From assembly GCF_902168175.1 (NCBI RefSeq), contig NZ_CABHOU010000037.1, positions 1 through 36,596 on the forward strand: a stretch of DNA of 36,596 bases, in the 5' to 3' direction. Source of the DNA: an uncultured Chitinophaga sp. (GTDB taxonomy: Bacteria; Bacteroidota; Bacteroidia; Chitinophagales; Chitinophagaceae). Position numbers and translations under genes: made by a program. The notes under the pieces are model-generated. The model was given only the letters and a program-made list of their open reading frames with translations. It had not been told where the DNA came from and ran no database searches. This document shows, in pieces, positions 7,518-18,200 of this stretch. Position 1 is the first letter of the stretch. The number at the start of each line of letters is the position of its first letter.

Positions 7518-10379
7518 ATGGCTTTAACAACCTATAAGAAAAAGAGAAGCTTTAATGAAACCCCGGAACCACAGGGTGGCAAACCTGATGCAACCACTTT
7601 ACGCTTCGTGGTACAGAAACACGATGCATCGCGGCTGCACTACGACTTCCGCCTGGAAATGGAAGGCGTGCTCAAAAGCTGGGCGGTGCCCAAAGGGCCC
7701 TCTCTTAATCCGCAGGACAAACGCCTGGCCATGATGGTGGAAGACCACCCGTTTGACTACCGCAGCTTCGAGGGTATTATACCGAAAGGCAACTACGGCG
7801 CCGGTACTGTCATCGTGTGGGACGAAGGAACTTACGAACCGCTTGAACCTACCGGAGATAAAAAGAAAGACGAAAAAGCACTACTGAAGCAACTGAAATC
7901 CGGCTCCATCAAGGTTTCCCTGAAAGGCAAAAAGCTGCAGGGAGAGTTTGCACTGGTGCGGCTAAAGAATGCGGATGAAGGTAATGCCTGGCTGCTGATC
8001 AAACACCGCGATAAATTTGCAAAAGAAACAGATGTAACGAGAAAGGTGAGGTCCGTAATATCTGATAAAACACTGGAGGAGATAGAGAAAACCAGCACCA
8101 ATATTTATGGTCGTAAGACGGGGAAAAAGGCATTGCAGGAAAAGATAAAGGAAGATAAGGCGACTGCAAAGAAGGCGGCTGCTCCGAAGAAAGCGGCCGC
8201 AAAGAAAGCTGTAGCCCCAAAAAAGGCGGCGGCAAATAAAGCGGCACCCAAGAAAGCCGTTGCGAAGGCCGTAGCTCCAAAAAAGGCCGCTGCCAATAAG
8301 GCAACACAGGAAAAAAAAGCATCCCCATCCACCCCTAAAAAAAAAGCTAAAACCCCCGCCCTTACCAAAAAGCGAAGTACCGTCAGTACCGCCCGGGCCA
8401 CCGCCGACCTGAAAAAAGCGCCTAAACGCGCTTTCCCTAAAACCACTTCGCCCATGCTGGCCACATTGGTCGATAAAGCTTTCGACGAACCCGGCTGGCT
8501 TTACGAAATAAAGTGGGATGGATACCGTGCGCTGGCGCTCTGCAACAAAGGCAAAACGGAGCTTATATCACGCAACAACAAATCCTTTAACGATAAATTT
8601 TACCCGGTACACCAGGCGGTTACCCGCTGGGGCATCAATGCAATCGTAGATGGCGAAATATGTGTGATCAACGATGAAGGCATCTCCAACTTTGGCCGCC
8701 TGCAAAACTGGCGTAGTGAGGCGGACGGGCAACTGATGTACTATGTGTTCGACATCCTCTGGCTGGATGGCCATGATGTAACGGGCCTGCCGCTTACGGA
8801 ACGCAGGGCTTTACTGGCGCCCCTCATTCCTAAAGATGGAATGGTCCGCATGAGCGATAACTTTTCCAGCACAGCAGAAGAATTCCTGGAAGCGGCCGGG
8901 CAAATGGGACTGGAAGGCATTATCGCCAAAAAAGCAGATAGTCTTTACCACCCTGGCGACCGCAGCCGCGACTGGCTGAAGATCAAGATCAATAAAAGGC
9001 ATGAGGTGGTGATTGGTGGTTTTACGAATAACGAGGGATCTGCTAAAACATTCAGCTCGCTGCTGGTGGGCGTGTATGAAAACAAGAAGCTGAAATACAC
9101 TGGTAAAATCGGCACAGGCTTCAATGACCAACAGCAAAAGGAAATGATGAAGCTGTTTAAACCCCTCATCACCAAAGCAGTGCCCTTTACAGAAACTCCG
9201 GATGTAAATAAACCTTCCCGCTTCCGCCCCAATCCCCCGAACGCCACGGTTACCTGGCTTAAACCGCAACTGGTTTGCGAGGTAAGTTATACCGAAATGA
9301 CCAGTGATGGTGTAATGCGGCACCCCAGTTTCGAAGGTATGCGGGAGGATAAAAAAGCAAGCACCGTAAAAGCAGAAGTACCGGTAGATACGGAGGCCAT
9401 CGTGGAAGAAGATAAACCAAACCCGGTAAAGAAAATCGTGAAAAGTGCAGGCGCATCTTCCCGGAATACTTTACTAAACCCCGCCGATAAAACGCAGGTA
9501 AGGAAAGTGAACGGCCATGAACTGAACTTTACGAACCTGGATAAAATATACTGGCCGGACGAAGGTTATACGAAACGCGATATGCTTAATTACTACTACC
9601 AGATAGCGCCCTACATACTGCCCTATCTCGTAGACCGGCCACAATCGCTGAACCGCTACCCTAACGGCATTAACGGTAAAAGTTTTTATCAGAAAGATGT
9701 AACGGGTAAGGTGCCAGACTGGATTGAACAGTTTCCCTACACCACGGGCGAAGGCGAAGACAAAAACTTCATGGTGCCCAAAAGCGAGGCCGATCTGCTA
9801 TACATGGCCAATACCGGTGCCATTGAAATGAACCCATGGAACAGCACCATCCATAATCCCGATAATCCCGACTGGTGTTGCCTCGACCTCGATCCGGACA
9901 CAGGTAATACCTTTGAACAGGTAATTGAAACGGCGCTTGCAGTGAAAGCGGTGATGGATGAAATGGGTATCACCGGGTACCCCAAAACATCAGGCTCAAC
10001 CGGCATCCACATCTATATACCACTTAACGCAAAATACGACTACGACCAATGCCAGCTGCTCGGTAAAATAATTGCCACGCAGGTACACGAACGCCTGCCT
10101 AAATTCACCAGCATCGAGCGCATGACCCGTAACCGCAAAGGAAAATTATACATTGATTACCTCCAGAACAGGGCTAAAGCAACCCTTGCCGCCGCCTACT
10201 CGCTCCGCCCCAAACCCGGCGCCACGGTATCTATGCCACTGGACTGGTCGGAGGTAAAGAAAGGTTTAAAACTGTCGCACTTTACGATTAAAACGGCTGT
10301 AGCAAGGGCGAAGAAGGAAGGAGATATATTTAAACCCGTACTTGGGAAGGGGATTGATTTGGCGAAGCTGGTAAAATAA
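7518..10379 (+). CDS. ligD: Multidomain DNA ligase D (phosphoesterase-ligase-polymerase)
   Basis: A 953-residue ATP-dependent DNA ligase of bacterial non-homologous end joining. An N-terminal 3'-phosphoesterase domain spans about residues 10-190 (QKHDASRLHYDFRLEMEG, then IPKGNYGAGTVIVWDEGTYE). A Lys/Ala/Pro-rich linker with KKAAA-type repeats runs about 205-305. The ligase domain spans about 310-640, with the nucleotidyl-transfer motif KWDGYR (lysine 332) and motif DGEICV. The polymerase/primase domain runs about 660-950, with catalytic acids in CLDLDPD (aspartates 790 and 792) and KTSGSTGIHIYIPL. The domain order is that of Pseudomonas LigD rather than the mycobacterial one. No Ku gene is in the window. 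Length is normal. It may be cotranscribed with corA. Confidence 0.95.
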   Translation: MALTTYKKKRSFNETPEPQGGKPDATTLRFVVQKHDASRLHYDFRLEMEGVLKSWAVPKGPSLNPQDKRLAMMVEDHPFDYRSFEGIIPKGNYGAGTVIVWDEGTYEPLEPTGDKKKDEKALLKQLKSGSIKVSLKGKKLQGEFALVRLKNADEGNAWLLIKHRDKFAKETDVTRKVRSVISDKTLEEIEKTSTNIYGRKTGKKALQEKIKEDKATAKKAAAPKKAAAKKAVAPKKAAANKAAPKKAVAKAVAPKKAAANKATQEKKASPSTPKKKAKTPALTKKRSTVSTARATADLKKAPKRAFPKTTSPMLATLVDKAFDEPGWLYEIKWDGYRALALCNKGKTELISRNNKSFNDKFYPVHQAVTRWGINAIVDGEICVINDEGISNFGRLQNWRSEADGQLMYYVFDILWLDGHDVTGLPLTERRALLAPLIPKDGMVRMSDNFSSTAEEFLEAAGQMGLEGIIAKKADSLYHPGDRSRDWLKIKINKRHEVVIGGFTNNEGSAKTFSSLLVGVYENKKLKYTGKIGTGFNDQQQKEMMKLFKPLITKAVPFTETPDVNKPSRFRPNPPNATVTWLKPQLVCEVSYTEMTSDGVMRHPSFEGMREDKKASTVKAEVPVDTEAIVEEDKPNPVKKIVKSAGASSRNTLLNPADKTQVRKVNGHELNFTNLDKIYWPDEGYTKRDMLNYYYQIAPYILPYLVDRPQSLNRYPNGINGKSFYQKDVTGKVPDWIEQFPYTTGEGEDKNFMVPKSEADLLYMANTGAIEMNPWNSTIHNPDNPDWCCLDLDPDTGNTFEQVIETALAVKAVMDEMGITGYPKTSGSTGIHIYIPLNAKYDYDQCQLLGKIIATQVHERLPKFTSIERMTRNRKGKLYIDYLQNRAKATLAAAYSLRPKPGATVSMPLDWSEVKKGLKLSHFTIKTAVARAKKEGDIFKPVLGKGIDLAKLVK

Positions 10380-10381
10380 AA

Positions 10382-10405
10382 GCCCCGTTACAGAAGTAAC
10401 AGGGC
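10382..10405. terminator. Intrinsic terminator between ligD and the tlpA-like gene
   Basis: GCCC-C-GTTAC (10382-10391) pairs with GTAAC-A-GGGC (10396-10405), a 9-bp stem with one mismatch and a 4-base loop. On the minus strand it is followed by TTTTATTTTA, so it is a strong end for the minus-strand uptake operon. On the plus strand the T-run is weak. Confidence 0.8.
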
Positions 10406-10425
10406 CTGTCAAAAAACATCGAAGA

Positions 10426-11499
10426 TTATTTCAGTAATTCAGCCAGCTTAGCTTCCAGCGCAGCTCCACGCAATCCTTTGGCTACAATGCGGCCCTTCGG
10501 ATTGATCAGGAAATTGGCAGGAATAGAATTTACGCCATACATTTTGACTACACTGTTATTCCAGAACTGGAGATCGCTCACCTGCGTCCATTCGAGTTTG
10601 TCGTCATGAATCGCTTTTATCCATAAATCGCCGTCCTTTTCGCGATCGAGCGAAACACCCAGTACCGTGAAGTTTTTGTCTTTATACTTGTGATAAGCCT
10701 CCACTACATGAGGGTTTTCTGCACGGCATGGCACACACCAGGACGCCCAGAAGTCGACCAGCACATATTTACCACGGAAACTTTTTAATGATACAGGCAA
10801 ACCCGCTGTATCCTTCTGTGTAAAATCGGGCGCCATACTGCCCACCGTTACCGATTTCAGGGCCCGGATCTTAGCTTCCAGTTCCTTTCCGCCAACAGAT
10901 TTTTTACTGATGGCGGGCAGGGCGTTGTACATGGAGTCCTGGAGTTCCAGCGAAGGCTGGCGCCCCATATATTCACTCATTACCGTATAAAGAATGGGGG
11001 ATTCCGGGTACTTAGCAATATATGCCCTTACCTGTTTCATCTTCTCCTCCGCCATCAGCGTCGAAAAATCATTATACACCTGCTGGGCCGAATCGCGCTT
11101 CGCGGCTATCGGCACCAGCATGTCCTGGTACTGCTGCTGCGCTACGTTAGTTGGCGTGCCGGCCACCTTGGCACGCGACGCGTAATCTGCGCTGGTTATT
11201 GTAATAGTGCCGGCCTCGAGGTAGAAGTTAACTACATTTCTGGTTAAGTAGTTTTCATATACTCCTTGAGGCGAAATAAGAATCATGGCTTTAGTTGTTT
11301 TAGCCACGTTGCCGCTGGCCTCGAACGCTCCATCTTTAATTTCCAGTGTATCTACCACCGATTCGTTTCCTTTCTGGTAATTCAATATCGCATAACCCGG
11401 AGCGTTGTAATGGCCGATTTTCCCTTTTACGGTAAACTGCTGCTGCGCACCGGCAGACAATGCGATCAACAGGAATGCTGCTACAAATACTTTCTTCAT
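10426..11499 (-). CDS. TlpA/ResA-like thiol-disulfide oxidoreductase with DUF4369 domain
   Basis: A 357-residue exported protein. A signal peptide (MKKVFVAAFLLIALSAGAQQ) is followed by a DUF4369-like beta-rich domain (about residues 22-130) and a helical middle part. The C-terminal thioredoxin-like AhpC/TSA domain (about 220-357) has the active site W254-C255-V-P-C258 in FWASWCVPCRAENP. The family reduces or isomerises disulfides in the periplasm. It is the last gene of the sigma/FecR/SusCD run, 13 bp after the PKD-like lipoprotein and just before the terminator. Its role may be to maintain cysteine-containing partners of this locus, but that is inference. Confidence 0.88.
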   Translation of the reverse strand: MKKVFVAAFLLIALSAGAQQQFTVKGKIGHYNAPGYAILNYQKGNESVVDTLEIKDGAFEASGNVAKTTKAMILISPQGVYENYLTRNVVNFYLEAGTITITSADYASRAKVAGTPTNVAQQQYQDMLVPIAAKRDSAQQVYNDFSTLMAEEKMKQVRAYIAKYPESPILYTVMSEYMGRQPSLELQDSMYNALPAISKKSVGGKELEAKIRALKSVTVGSMAPDFTQKDTAGLPVSLKSFRGKYVLVDFWASWCVPCRAENPHVVEAYHKYKDKNFTVLGVSLDREKDGDLWIKAIHDDKLEWTQVSDLQFWNNSVVKMYGVNSIPANFLINPKGRIVAKGLRGAALEAKLAELLK

Positions 11500-11512
11500 T
11501 TTTAATGTGGTT

Positions 11513-13009
11513 TTATCTTTCTCTGTAAGTAAGGCTGGCTATTTTTCCCAAACCTTCGTATGATTTGTAAATACGGATGTTACCATTAATACCTGGTACT
11601 GTGTAGAGGTCTAATACGCCTGAAGTAATTGGGTTCCCTTCTTCGTAGGTACCTATCGCCAGCTTCCTCGACAGTTCGGTATAGAGGGCGATGTTGACGC
11701 CCGTTGCGGACAGGCTCAGGAAACGTTGAAACTTCATGATCGTTATCTTTTTGCTGCCGTAATCTTTCATCAGCCAGCTTTTCTTCAGCGCAAAATCATA
11801 CTCGTACACCTTGCTGCCTACGCTGTAAAAAAGATAACCGTACTCGGGGCTTACACAAAAATGTTCTGCCTTATCGATGTCGGTTGCAATAATTTCATCA
11901 TAGTAGTTTTGGCCCAGCCCCGTAGTGAGGAAACGGGCGAGAAACATTTTATTATCGGCCGGCCGCTTCAGCACCGCAAACGCTTCTCCGCCATTATAGG
12001 TCGAAAAGTCCATCCAAACCAGGTCCTTATCAGGCTGACTATAATTGAACAGCGTACCTGGCGCTATAGTTAAGCACGAAGCGCCGCTGGAAGTGAGCCT
12101 TAAGAATGTTTTATTATCCTCGTTAAATACGATAGATGTGCTGGCACCCAGCGCCACATAGGGCGAAGGTTTAAACAAAGCGGTATTGGCATCCTGCTTG
12201 TTTACGGCTACAGACAGGTTACTTATATCTACGCGGAACAACCTGTTCTCCGCATACAAAATCCCGGCATAAATACGCAGGTAGATGCGCGCACCGGTAT
12301 AATCAACCGGTTTAACCGCGTTTACATTAAACAGGTTATTGAAGTTCGATGAACCGCTATAATCCAGGGAATCGCGGCCGAGCAGGGCAGCCGTTGTGGA
12401 TGTACCGATAAACGTAGTATTTGTACCCTGCCCCGGGGGGATCAGGGTATAAGCCACTGATATAAAGGACGGTGTACCGGTTGTTTTAAACGCAGAGCGT
12501 ACAGTATCCAGCACATTCCTGTAAATAATGTCCAGTGGGCCACGGCGCGATACCATATCGAGCCGGCTGTTGCCGTTTTCCATATCGCAAAGCGCCATCC
12601 AGCCTTCATAAGAAGGTGAGCCTACTGTAAGCGTAAAAACAGCATCAGTAAATACGTTAGTGCGCTTATCCGTTACACGGTAGTACATTTCGTAACTGCC
12701 GTAAGCAATGCGGATATTGGTATCCAGATCGCGGCGGGTAGACAATACTCTCGCCGCACCCGTATACCCGATCAGGCGGTTTTGCACCCAGGCGTAACTG
12801 TAATTGGCGGTGTCTTCTTTCCCCCCGTCAGTAAAACTCAGCTCCGGTCTTATGGTTAACCTGCTGCCATAGTCCAGGATGTAAAGGGAATCCACGCCCT
12901 TAATCGCAATCCGGTTAATCGGGTGGTAATCGTAGTTACCTTTATCTTTCATACAGGCACCCGGTACAATACAGGCCAGTACAACTAATATATTGATAAA
13001 ACGTTTCAT
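11513..13009 (-). CDS. PKD-like family surface lipoprotein of a SusCD locus
   Basis: A 498-residue protein with a lipoprotein signal peptide, MKRFINILVVLACIVPGACM, where the cysteine before MKDKGNYDY is the likely lipidation site. The following GNYDYHPINRIAIKGVDSLY and the Ig/PKD-like strand pattern match the Bacteroidetes PKD-like family proteins commonly found after SusC-SusD-DUF4843. The remainder looks beta-propeller-like. It lies between the DUF4843 gene (31 bp upstream) and the TlpA-like gene (13 bp downstream). By position it is a surface-exposed accessory binding protein, analogous to SusE/SusF. Its ligand cannot be inferred. Confidence 0.78.
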   Translation of the reverse strand: MKRFINILVVLACIVPGACMKDKGNYDYHPINRIAIKGVDSLYILDYGSRLTIRPELSFTDGGKEDTANYSYAWVQNRLIGYTGAARVLSTRRDLDTNIRIAYGSYEMYYRVTDKRTNVFTDAVFTLTVGSPSYEGWMALCDMENGNSRLDMVSRRGPLDIIYRNVLDTVRSAFKTTGTPSFISVAYTLIPPGQGTNTTFIGTSTTAALLGRDSLDYSGSSNFNNLFNVNAVKPVDYTGARIYLRIYAGILYAENRLFRVDISNLSVAVNKQDANTALFKPSPYVALGASTSIVFNEDNKTFLRLTSSGASCLTIAPGTLFNYSQPDKDLVWMDFSTYNGGEAFAVLKRPADNKMFLARFLTTGLGQNYYDEIIATDIDKAEHFCVSPEYGYLFYSVGSKVYEYDFALKKSWLMKDYGSKKITIMKFQRFLSLSATGVNIALYTELSRKLAIGTYEEGNPITSGVLDLYTVPGINGNIRIYKSYEGLGKIASLTYRER

Positions 13010-13040
13010 TTCTTTTCAGTTAATGCCGTGATAAATGCGG

Positions 13041-13793
13041 TTACTGTGCGGATGCTCCCATTACCATTTCCGTTCCGTCCCTTTCATAAACGGTGTTACC
13101 CAATGCCTTTTGTGCATTCAGGTACTTTTGCATCGTAATCGCAAAATTGTTCTGCTGTGTTGCCGAATACAAAGGCGCTGCGTAAAAGAGATTGAGGGTC
13201 AGATTTTGTGTGGACGCCATCAACGTCAGCTTTTCTCTTGAATACGTACCGAGGTACGCAGCACTGAACGTCCAGTTAGTAGGCTCGTACAGGATGTCTT
13301 CGATCGTTACTTTCCACTGCGTGGCTTTCAACGGTCGCAATGCGGTATAATCAAACACCTTCATATTAGTGGTAAAGTTTTCATCCGGCAACAAGTCCAG
13401 CACCAGGTCTACTTTCTTCTCATACAGGTCGGCCGGCCGCTTCAGGATGATCGTAAAGGCACCATCGATCACTTTGGCGGGTATGAAATGGCTGTCTGCC
13501 GGCGTTAATGCATAGTGTTTGCCGGCTTCTGCGGTAGTAAGGGATTGGTTCACACGTAACGTGAACGACCTTGGAACATCTGCTGCTTTGCCCAGTACTT
13601 TCACCGGGATGGAGAAAGTATCTGCCACATCTTTTACTACGGCAAACTGCATGTTCATGGAATCCCGCTGAACGGATGATACCTGGTAGTTAAAATAGAT
13701 ATCGTTGGATGATTGATACCGCAGCAGCGCTGTTTTTTCACAGGCGGTAAGCATCAACATTAAGATAGATATAGATAGCGAAAATGATTTCAT
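13041..13793 (-). CDS. DUF4843-domain lipoprotein
   Basis: A 250-residue lipoprotein. The signal peptide ends in LMLMLTACEKTALLRY with the lipobox cysteine at residue 18. The sequence SSNDIYFNYQVSSVQRDSMN and the strand FSIPVKVLGKAADVPRSFTL are typical of DUF4843, a Bacteroidetes family found almost only next to SusC/SusD pairs. Function is unknown; surface glycan, peptide or metal-complex binding is presumed from context. It lies 15 bp after the SusD gene and 31 bp before the PKD-like gene, consistent with a single operon. Confidence 0.82.
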   Translation of the reverse strand: MKSFSLSISILMLMLTACEKTALLRYQSSNDIYFNYQVSSVQRDSMNMQFAVVKDVADTFSIPVKVLGKAADVPRSFTLRVNQSLTTAEAGKHYALTPADSHFIPAKVIDGAFTIILKRPADLYEKKVDLVLDLLPDENFTTNMKVFDYTALRPLKATQWKVTIEDILYEPTNWTFSAAYLGTYSREKLTLMASTQNLTLNLFYAAPLYSATQQNNFAITMQKYLNAQKALGNTVYERDGTEMVMGASAQ

Positions 13794-13808
13794 AAAAACC
13801 TGTTTAAA

Positions 13809-15254
13809 TTATCTGAATTCGGTTTCCAGCAAAGGCATTGGCGGCACGTACTGTGTAGTGGTCATATTAATGGTACCACTGGCCACCGCGCCGTTCGGGA
13901 TGGCTGTTTTGTTCAGGCGCTTGTAGTAGAAGAACAACTGTCCTTCGCCCCAAAACTCTTTACGGTATTCTTTATCGAGATAAGTTTGCCTGTCCCCCGC
14001 AAATGTTACATCTGGCAGTCCGCGACTGGTACGCATGGTATTGAACCAGGTCTGCGCCGTCGCCTCTTCGGGTTCACATTCCACCATGATGTAGTACATC
14101 TCCGATATGCGGATTAATGGTTGAAAGTGCGTGTACGGCGTACGCACGGTCGCATCATACTTAAAAAAGGTTTTTACAGGTGTTGACGAAACCGGATCTA
14201 CATAAAACCAGTTGCGGTAGCGAATGTCGTTAGGCATACTTTCGTAGGTAGCTTCCAGGTTGTTTGGCTCGGGCCGCAGCAGGTTAGCGCGTGAGTCTAA
14301 ACCGGATGCCTTAAACCATGCCTGGTAGCTGGGGTACATATCGGCGTTCTCAAGACCGGTAATTACTTCGGTGCTGAATACACGGTTGGGTTGTGTAACT
14401 CCCGAAGCCACAGCATCCGGATTCACGAACGGAAAAAAGCCTCCTGCTTCTGTGATCACCAACCTCGCCGCTTCCATAGCTGCCGCTTTGTTGCGACGAT
14501 ATAGCTGGAAACGGGCCGTTAAGGCTTTAACGGTATAATAATTCATCCTGCGGTTGCGCATACGGAAGAAGTTATCGGCATTGTCGTTGCCTTGTGCGGC
14601 CACGCCCTCTGTCCTTACCGGATCGTTCTGCAGCAAGGTTTCTGCCTGGCCAATATCAGCCATGATACTGTCCATTACCCTGTTGGCGGGCAATACGGGT
14701 TGTATTTCTGTACCCGGCACCACCGGGTACGGTATGGCATTCAGGGTAGAATCTTTCGCGTACACCGGGCCAAACAACCTTAACAGATCGAAGGCTACAT
14801 AGGCGCGAATAGCGTAGGCCTCCCCCATCATCCACCGTTTCTCATTTTCGCTGAGTACACCTTCCGTTCTGGATACATTATACAGGAACAGGTTAACGTT
14901 CAGGATGGCACCATAAGAAGCCGACCATATCCTGCCCAGGCGCGATACGCTGCTGGCATCGTTATAATTGTAGCGCATCACACTGTAAAAAGTATCGGCC
15001 GTTGACGCGATGTTGTAATACTGCCCCATCACATCTACCGTAGTAGAACTCAGCCCTTCCCCATACATGCCCGGCTTTGCCATGTTAAGGTAAATGCCTG
15101 TAAGCACCGTTTTTATCGTAGCCGAATTACTGTACACCTGCCTGTCCAGGAATTTATCGACCGGCTGCACATCCAGGAATTTGTTGCACGATACCAGCAA
15201 CAGTAGTAGCAGCGCTGGTAAAAGAAGTTTTATATATCGCATAAATAAGTTCAT
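13809..15254 (-). CDS. SusD/RagB-family nutrient-binding outer membrane lipoprotein
   Basis: A 481-residue protein with a lipoprotein signal (LLLPALLLLLLVSCNKFLD) and the SusD opening CNKFLDVQPVDKFLD. The middle carries the helical TPR-like scaffold (WMMGEAYAIRAYVAFDLLRL, FGPVYAKD). The C-terminal part is RISEMYYIMVECEPEEA and REFWGEGQLFFYYKRLN, as in RagB/SusD proteins. It forms the lid on the SusC porin and captures ligand at the cell surface. The ATG at 15254 directly follows the SusC stop (TAA-ATG); an internal ATG at 15242 (MRYIKLLL) is an equally possible start. It is slightly shorter than many SusD proteins. Confidence 0.92.
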   Translation of the reverse strand: MNLFMRYIKLLLPALLLLLLVSCNKFLDVQPVDKFLDRQVYSNSATIKTVLTGIYLNMAKPGMYGEGLSSTTVDVMGQYYNIASTADTFYSVMRYNYNDASSVSRLGRIWSASYGAILNVNLFLYNVSRTEGVLSENEKRWMMGEAYAIRAYVAFDLLRLFGPVYAKDSTLNAIPYPVVPGTEIQPVLPANRVMDSIMADIGQAETLLQNDPVRTEGVAAQGNDNADNFFRMRNRRMNYYTVKALTARFQLYRRNKAAAMEAARLVITEAGGFFPFVNPDAVASGVTQPNRVFSTEVITGLENADMYPSYQAWFKASGLDSRANLLRPEPNNLEATYESMPNDIRYRNWFYVDPVSSTPVKTFFKYDATVRTPYTHFQPLIRISEMYYIMVECEPEEATAQTWFNTMRTSRGLPDVTFAGDRQTYLDKEYRKEFWGEGQLFFYYKRLNKTAIPNGAVASGTINMTTTQYVPPMPLLETEFR

Positions 15255-18200
15255 TTAGAAGTACACGTTTACACTTACTGCCAGCGCATTGCTGAATGGA
15301 TAATCGATACCACGCTCGGCCTGTATGTTCGACAACCGGAAGATGTCGTTCATATACGCGTTGATGCGAAGGCCTTTAATACGCGACTGTCGCAGCCAGG
15401 GATGGTATTTGGGCAGGAATTCGTAGCCTGCGTTGATCGACTCGCCGGACAGGTAGTTTTCTCTTTGCACAAAACGCGAGGAAGTAGGTGTTACATCGGT
15501 AATGCTGATGCCCCGGAACGGGGCCTCATCTCCCACCGCCTTCCACCTAAGCTCCAGCGCACGTTTGTCCTGGTTGTTCTGTAACGCGGCTTTACTGATG
15601 TTCTCTACTTTGTTATAAAGGGCATTGTTGAAGATGTACTGCCCTATACTGTAACGAAGGTTAACACCCAGTAAAAAACCTTTGATATTGAGGTTGGAGC
15701 TAAACACGCCCTCGATTACCGGACGACCGTTACCCTGCGGCACAATATCCTGCGGGTCGTAGATGAATGTGCGCTCGCCGCTCTTTTTACGGAATACTTC
15801 TTTACCAGTAGCAGGATCTATACCCAGGGAGGTAACGGCCCACAATTCATCAGGACTGTAACCATCTATATACCGCTGCAGGGAGGAGGATGCCTGCGAG
15901 GCTTCATTGAGACTCTTCAGCGCATTGGAAAAACCTTCATATTTGCTCTTGTAGATACCACCGGTATAACCGAGGGTCCACATGATATTATCCTGCTGCC
16001 TGTAAACAGGTGAGAAACGCAGGATGGCCTCTGCTCCCCTGGTACGCATCTCTCCTACATTAAACGGCATTACAGACACGCCAGTGGAAGCCGGCACGGA
16101 GGCCGAGGTAATTAACGGGCTCGACAACTTCTCGTAAGCGTTCAACGTCAGCATGAGGCGATTACCAAACAGCGCGGCGTCAATACCGGTGCTGATGCTC
16201 CGTGTGTTTTGCCAGTCGAGATTCGGATTACCGAGCTGCGACAGGTAAAGACCCTGACCGAACATGCTGAGGTTGTTCTCATATTTGTAGATGGAGGAAG
16301 AAGCAAAACTGCCAAGCGCCTGGTTGCCTGAAGTACCAATGTTACCACGCAGGCGAAGCAGGTCAATCCACCGCACATCATTCAGAAACTGCTCACGGCT
16401 GATAGTCCAGCCAAGGCCGGCCGACCAGAAAGGCGAATACTTATTTTCTGACCCGAAGGAGGTAGAGCCATCGATCCTGTAATTCAGATCGGCATAATAC
16501 CGGTTATCGTATGCATAGTTCAAACTGGCCAGCGCATTCACTCTCCGGACAACGATCTCAGAATAACCGGGTTTGGTGCCTGTTATAAACCCAACAGCAA
16601 AAGCGGGATTAGGCTCCACTCCAACCGGGAAACCGGTGGCAGCGTACGACTCCAGGGTATTCTTCTGCTCCTGTATTTCGCCGCGGATGTTGCCCGTAAT
16701 ACTGTGTACCTCGTTCAACACTTTCCGGTAAGTGAGCATCAGGTTGCCCTGGTATCCTGACAGGTCGGCACGGCTGCTGCTGTAGAAACCTTTCTCAAAT
16801 ACGCCCGCAGCATCGTAAGCAGTGTTGGCCGATGGGGTGAACTGAACAATATGATTGATGCCTTTAGTCAGTTGCAAACCTGCCGAAATCCGCCAGTCTG
16901 CCGCAATATCATATAGTAAGCTCAGGTTGTTCTGTACATTAAAACTCCTGGTATTGTTTTTTGGGTTCAGCGAGGCATTGTACAAAGGATTGGGTACACG
17001 TATGGTATCCAGCCGGAAATCGCTTGCACCACGTGGCATGCGGTATACTTCCAGGTATTTATCTTTGTTTACGCTTCCATCCTCTTTCCGCTTTTGGTAA
17101 TAAGGATTTACGCGTACGAAGGTGCTGAATGATCCGTACGGCGATTCATCTGCATCAAACCCGTTGATATAGGTCTGGTTGGTGACGTTCAGTTTTTTAT
17201 GGCGATAACTCAGGTCTACCGTTCCGCTCCACGTATTTCTGCCACTTCCTTTCATCACCCCCTGCTGGTTACGGTAACTACCCGATACGCCATACTGGAA
17301 CTCCTGGCTGCCGCCTGATACCCTCAGCGAATGCCCGTTGGTAAAACTGTTACGCAAAGGCACATTCAGCCAGTAACTATTTACACCACTTTTTACCGCG
17401 GCAAGGCGCTGATTGTAAAGCTGCGACAGGTAAATAGCGTTAACGCCCAAACCATCTATATACATACCTGCCAGGCGCTGAAATTCCAGGTTCTCTGCGG
17501 CATTCATCATATTATAATCATGCAGGTCGGGAATTTCCCAGCGCATATCGGCGGTGTAAGCAAGGCTCATCTGCCCTGGTTGCGGCGGTATGGTTTCTAC
17601 CACCAATACACCGTTGGCCGCCCGGGAGCCGTATACGGCAGTAGACGAAGCATCTTTTAAAAGCGTGATGGATTTTACCCGGTTCATATCCAGGTCCATA
17701 ATCTGGCGCAGTGTAGTTTCCATTCCGTTCAGGATAAACAGCGGCTGGTTGGGATCGCTGGAAAACTGGTCGCGTACGTCGGTGGTGGTCAAACTTGTTT
17801 TACCACGCATCTCGATCTTAGGCAGTTGGTTGGGGTTAGAGCCCTGCAGGTTATCGATGGCGATGATAAAAGAGGGATCGAGCGTACGAAGGCTTTGTAT
17901 GATATTGTTATTACCGATCTGTTTCAGGTCCTGCCCCGAAAAGGAAGCCACAGCGCCGGTAAAGGTTTGTTTGTTACGGGTAAACATACCGGTACGTACT
18001 TCCACATCCTGTATAGTACGCGCGGAAGCTTCCATCACAATAGTTTTTACGCCGCTGCTCCATGCTTTGATCTCGAGCGGTTTAAAACCCACAAAGGTGA
18101 TGGAAAGTATGGCAGACTCACTGGGGACTTTGATCACGAACACCCCGTTTTCGTTGGTCTGTGTGCCTTTGGCGCCGTTAATTTTAGGTATGATCGTGGC

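Noticed and set aside
8105..8464. Low-complexity minus-strand frame rich in Phe/Ala
   Set aside because: It is the antisense image of the Lys/Ala linker of LigD.
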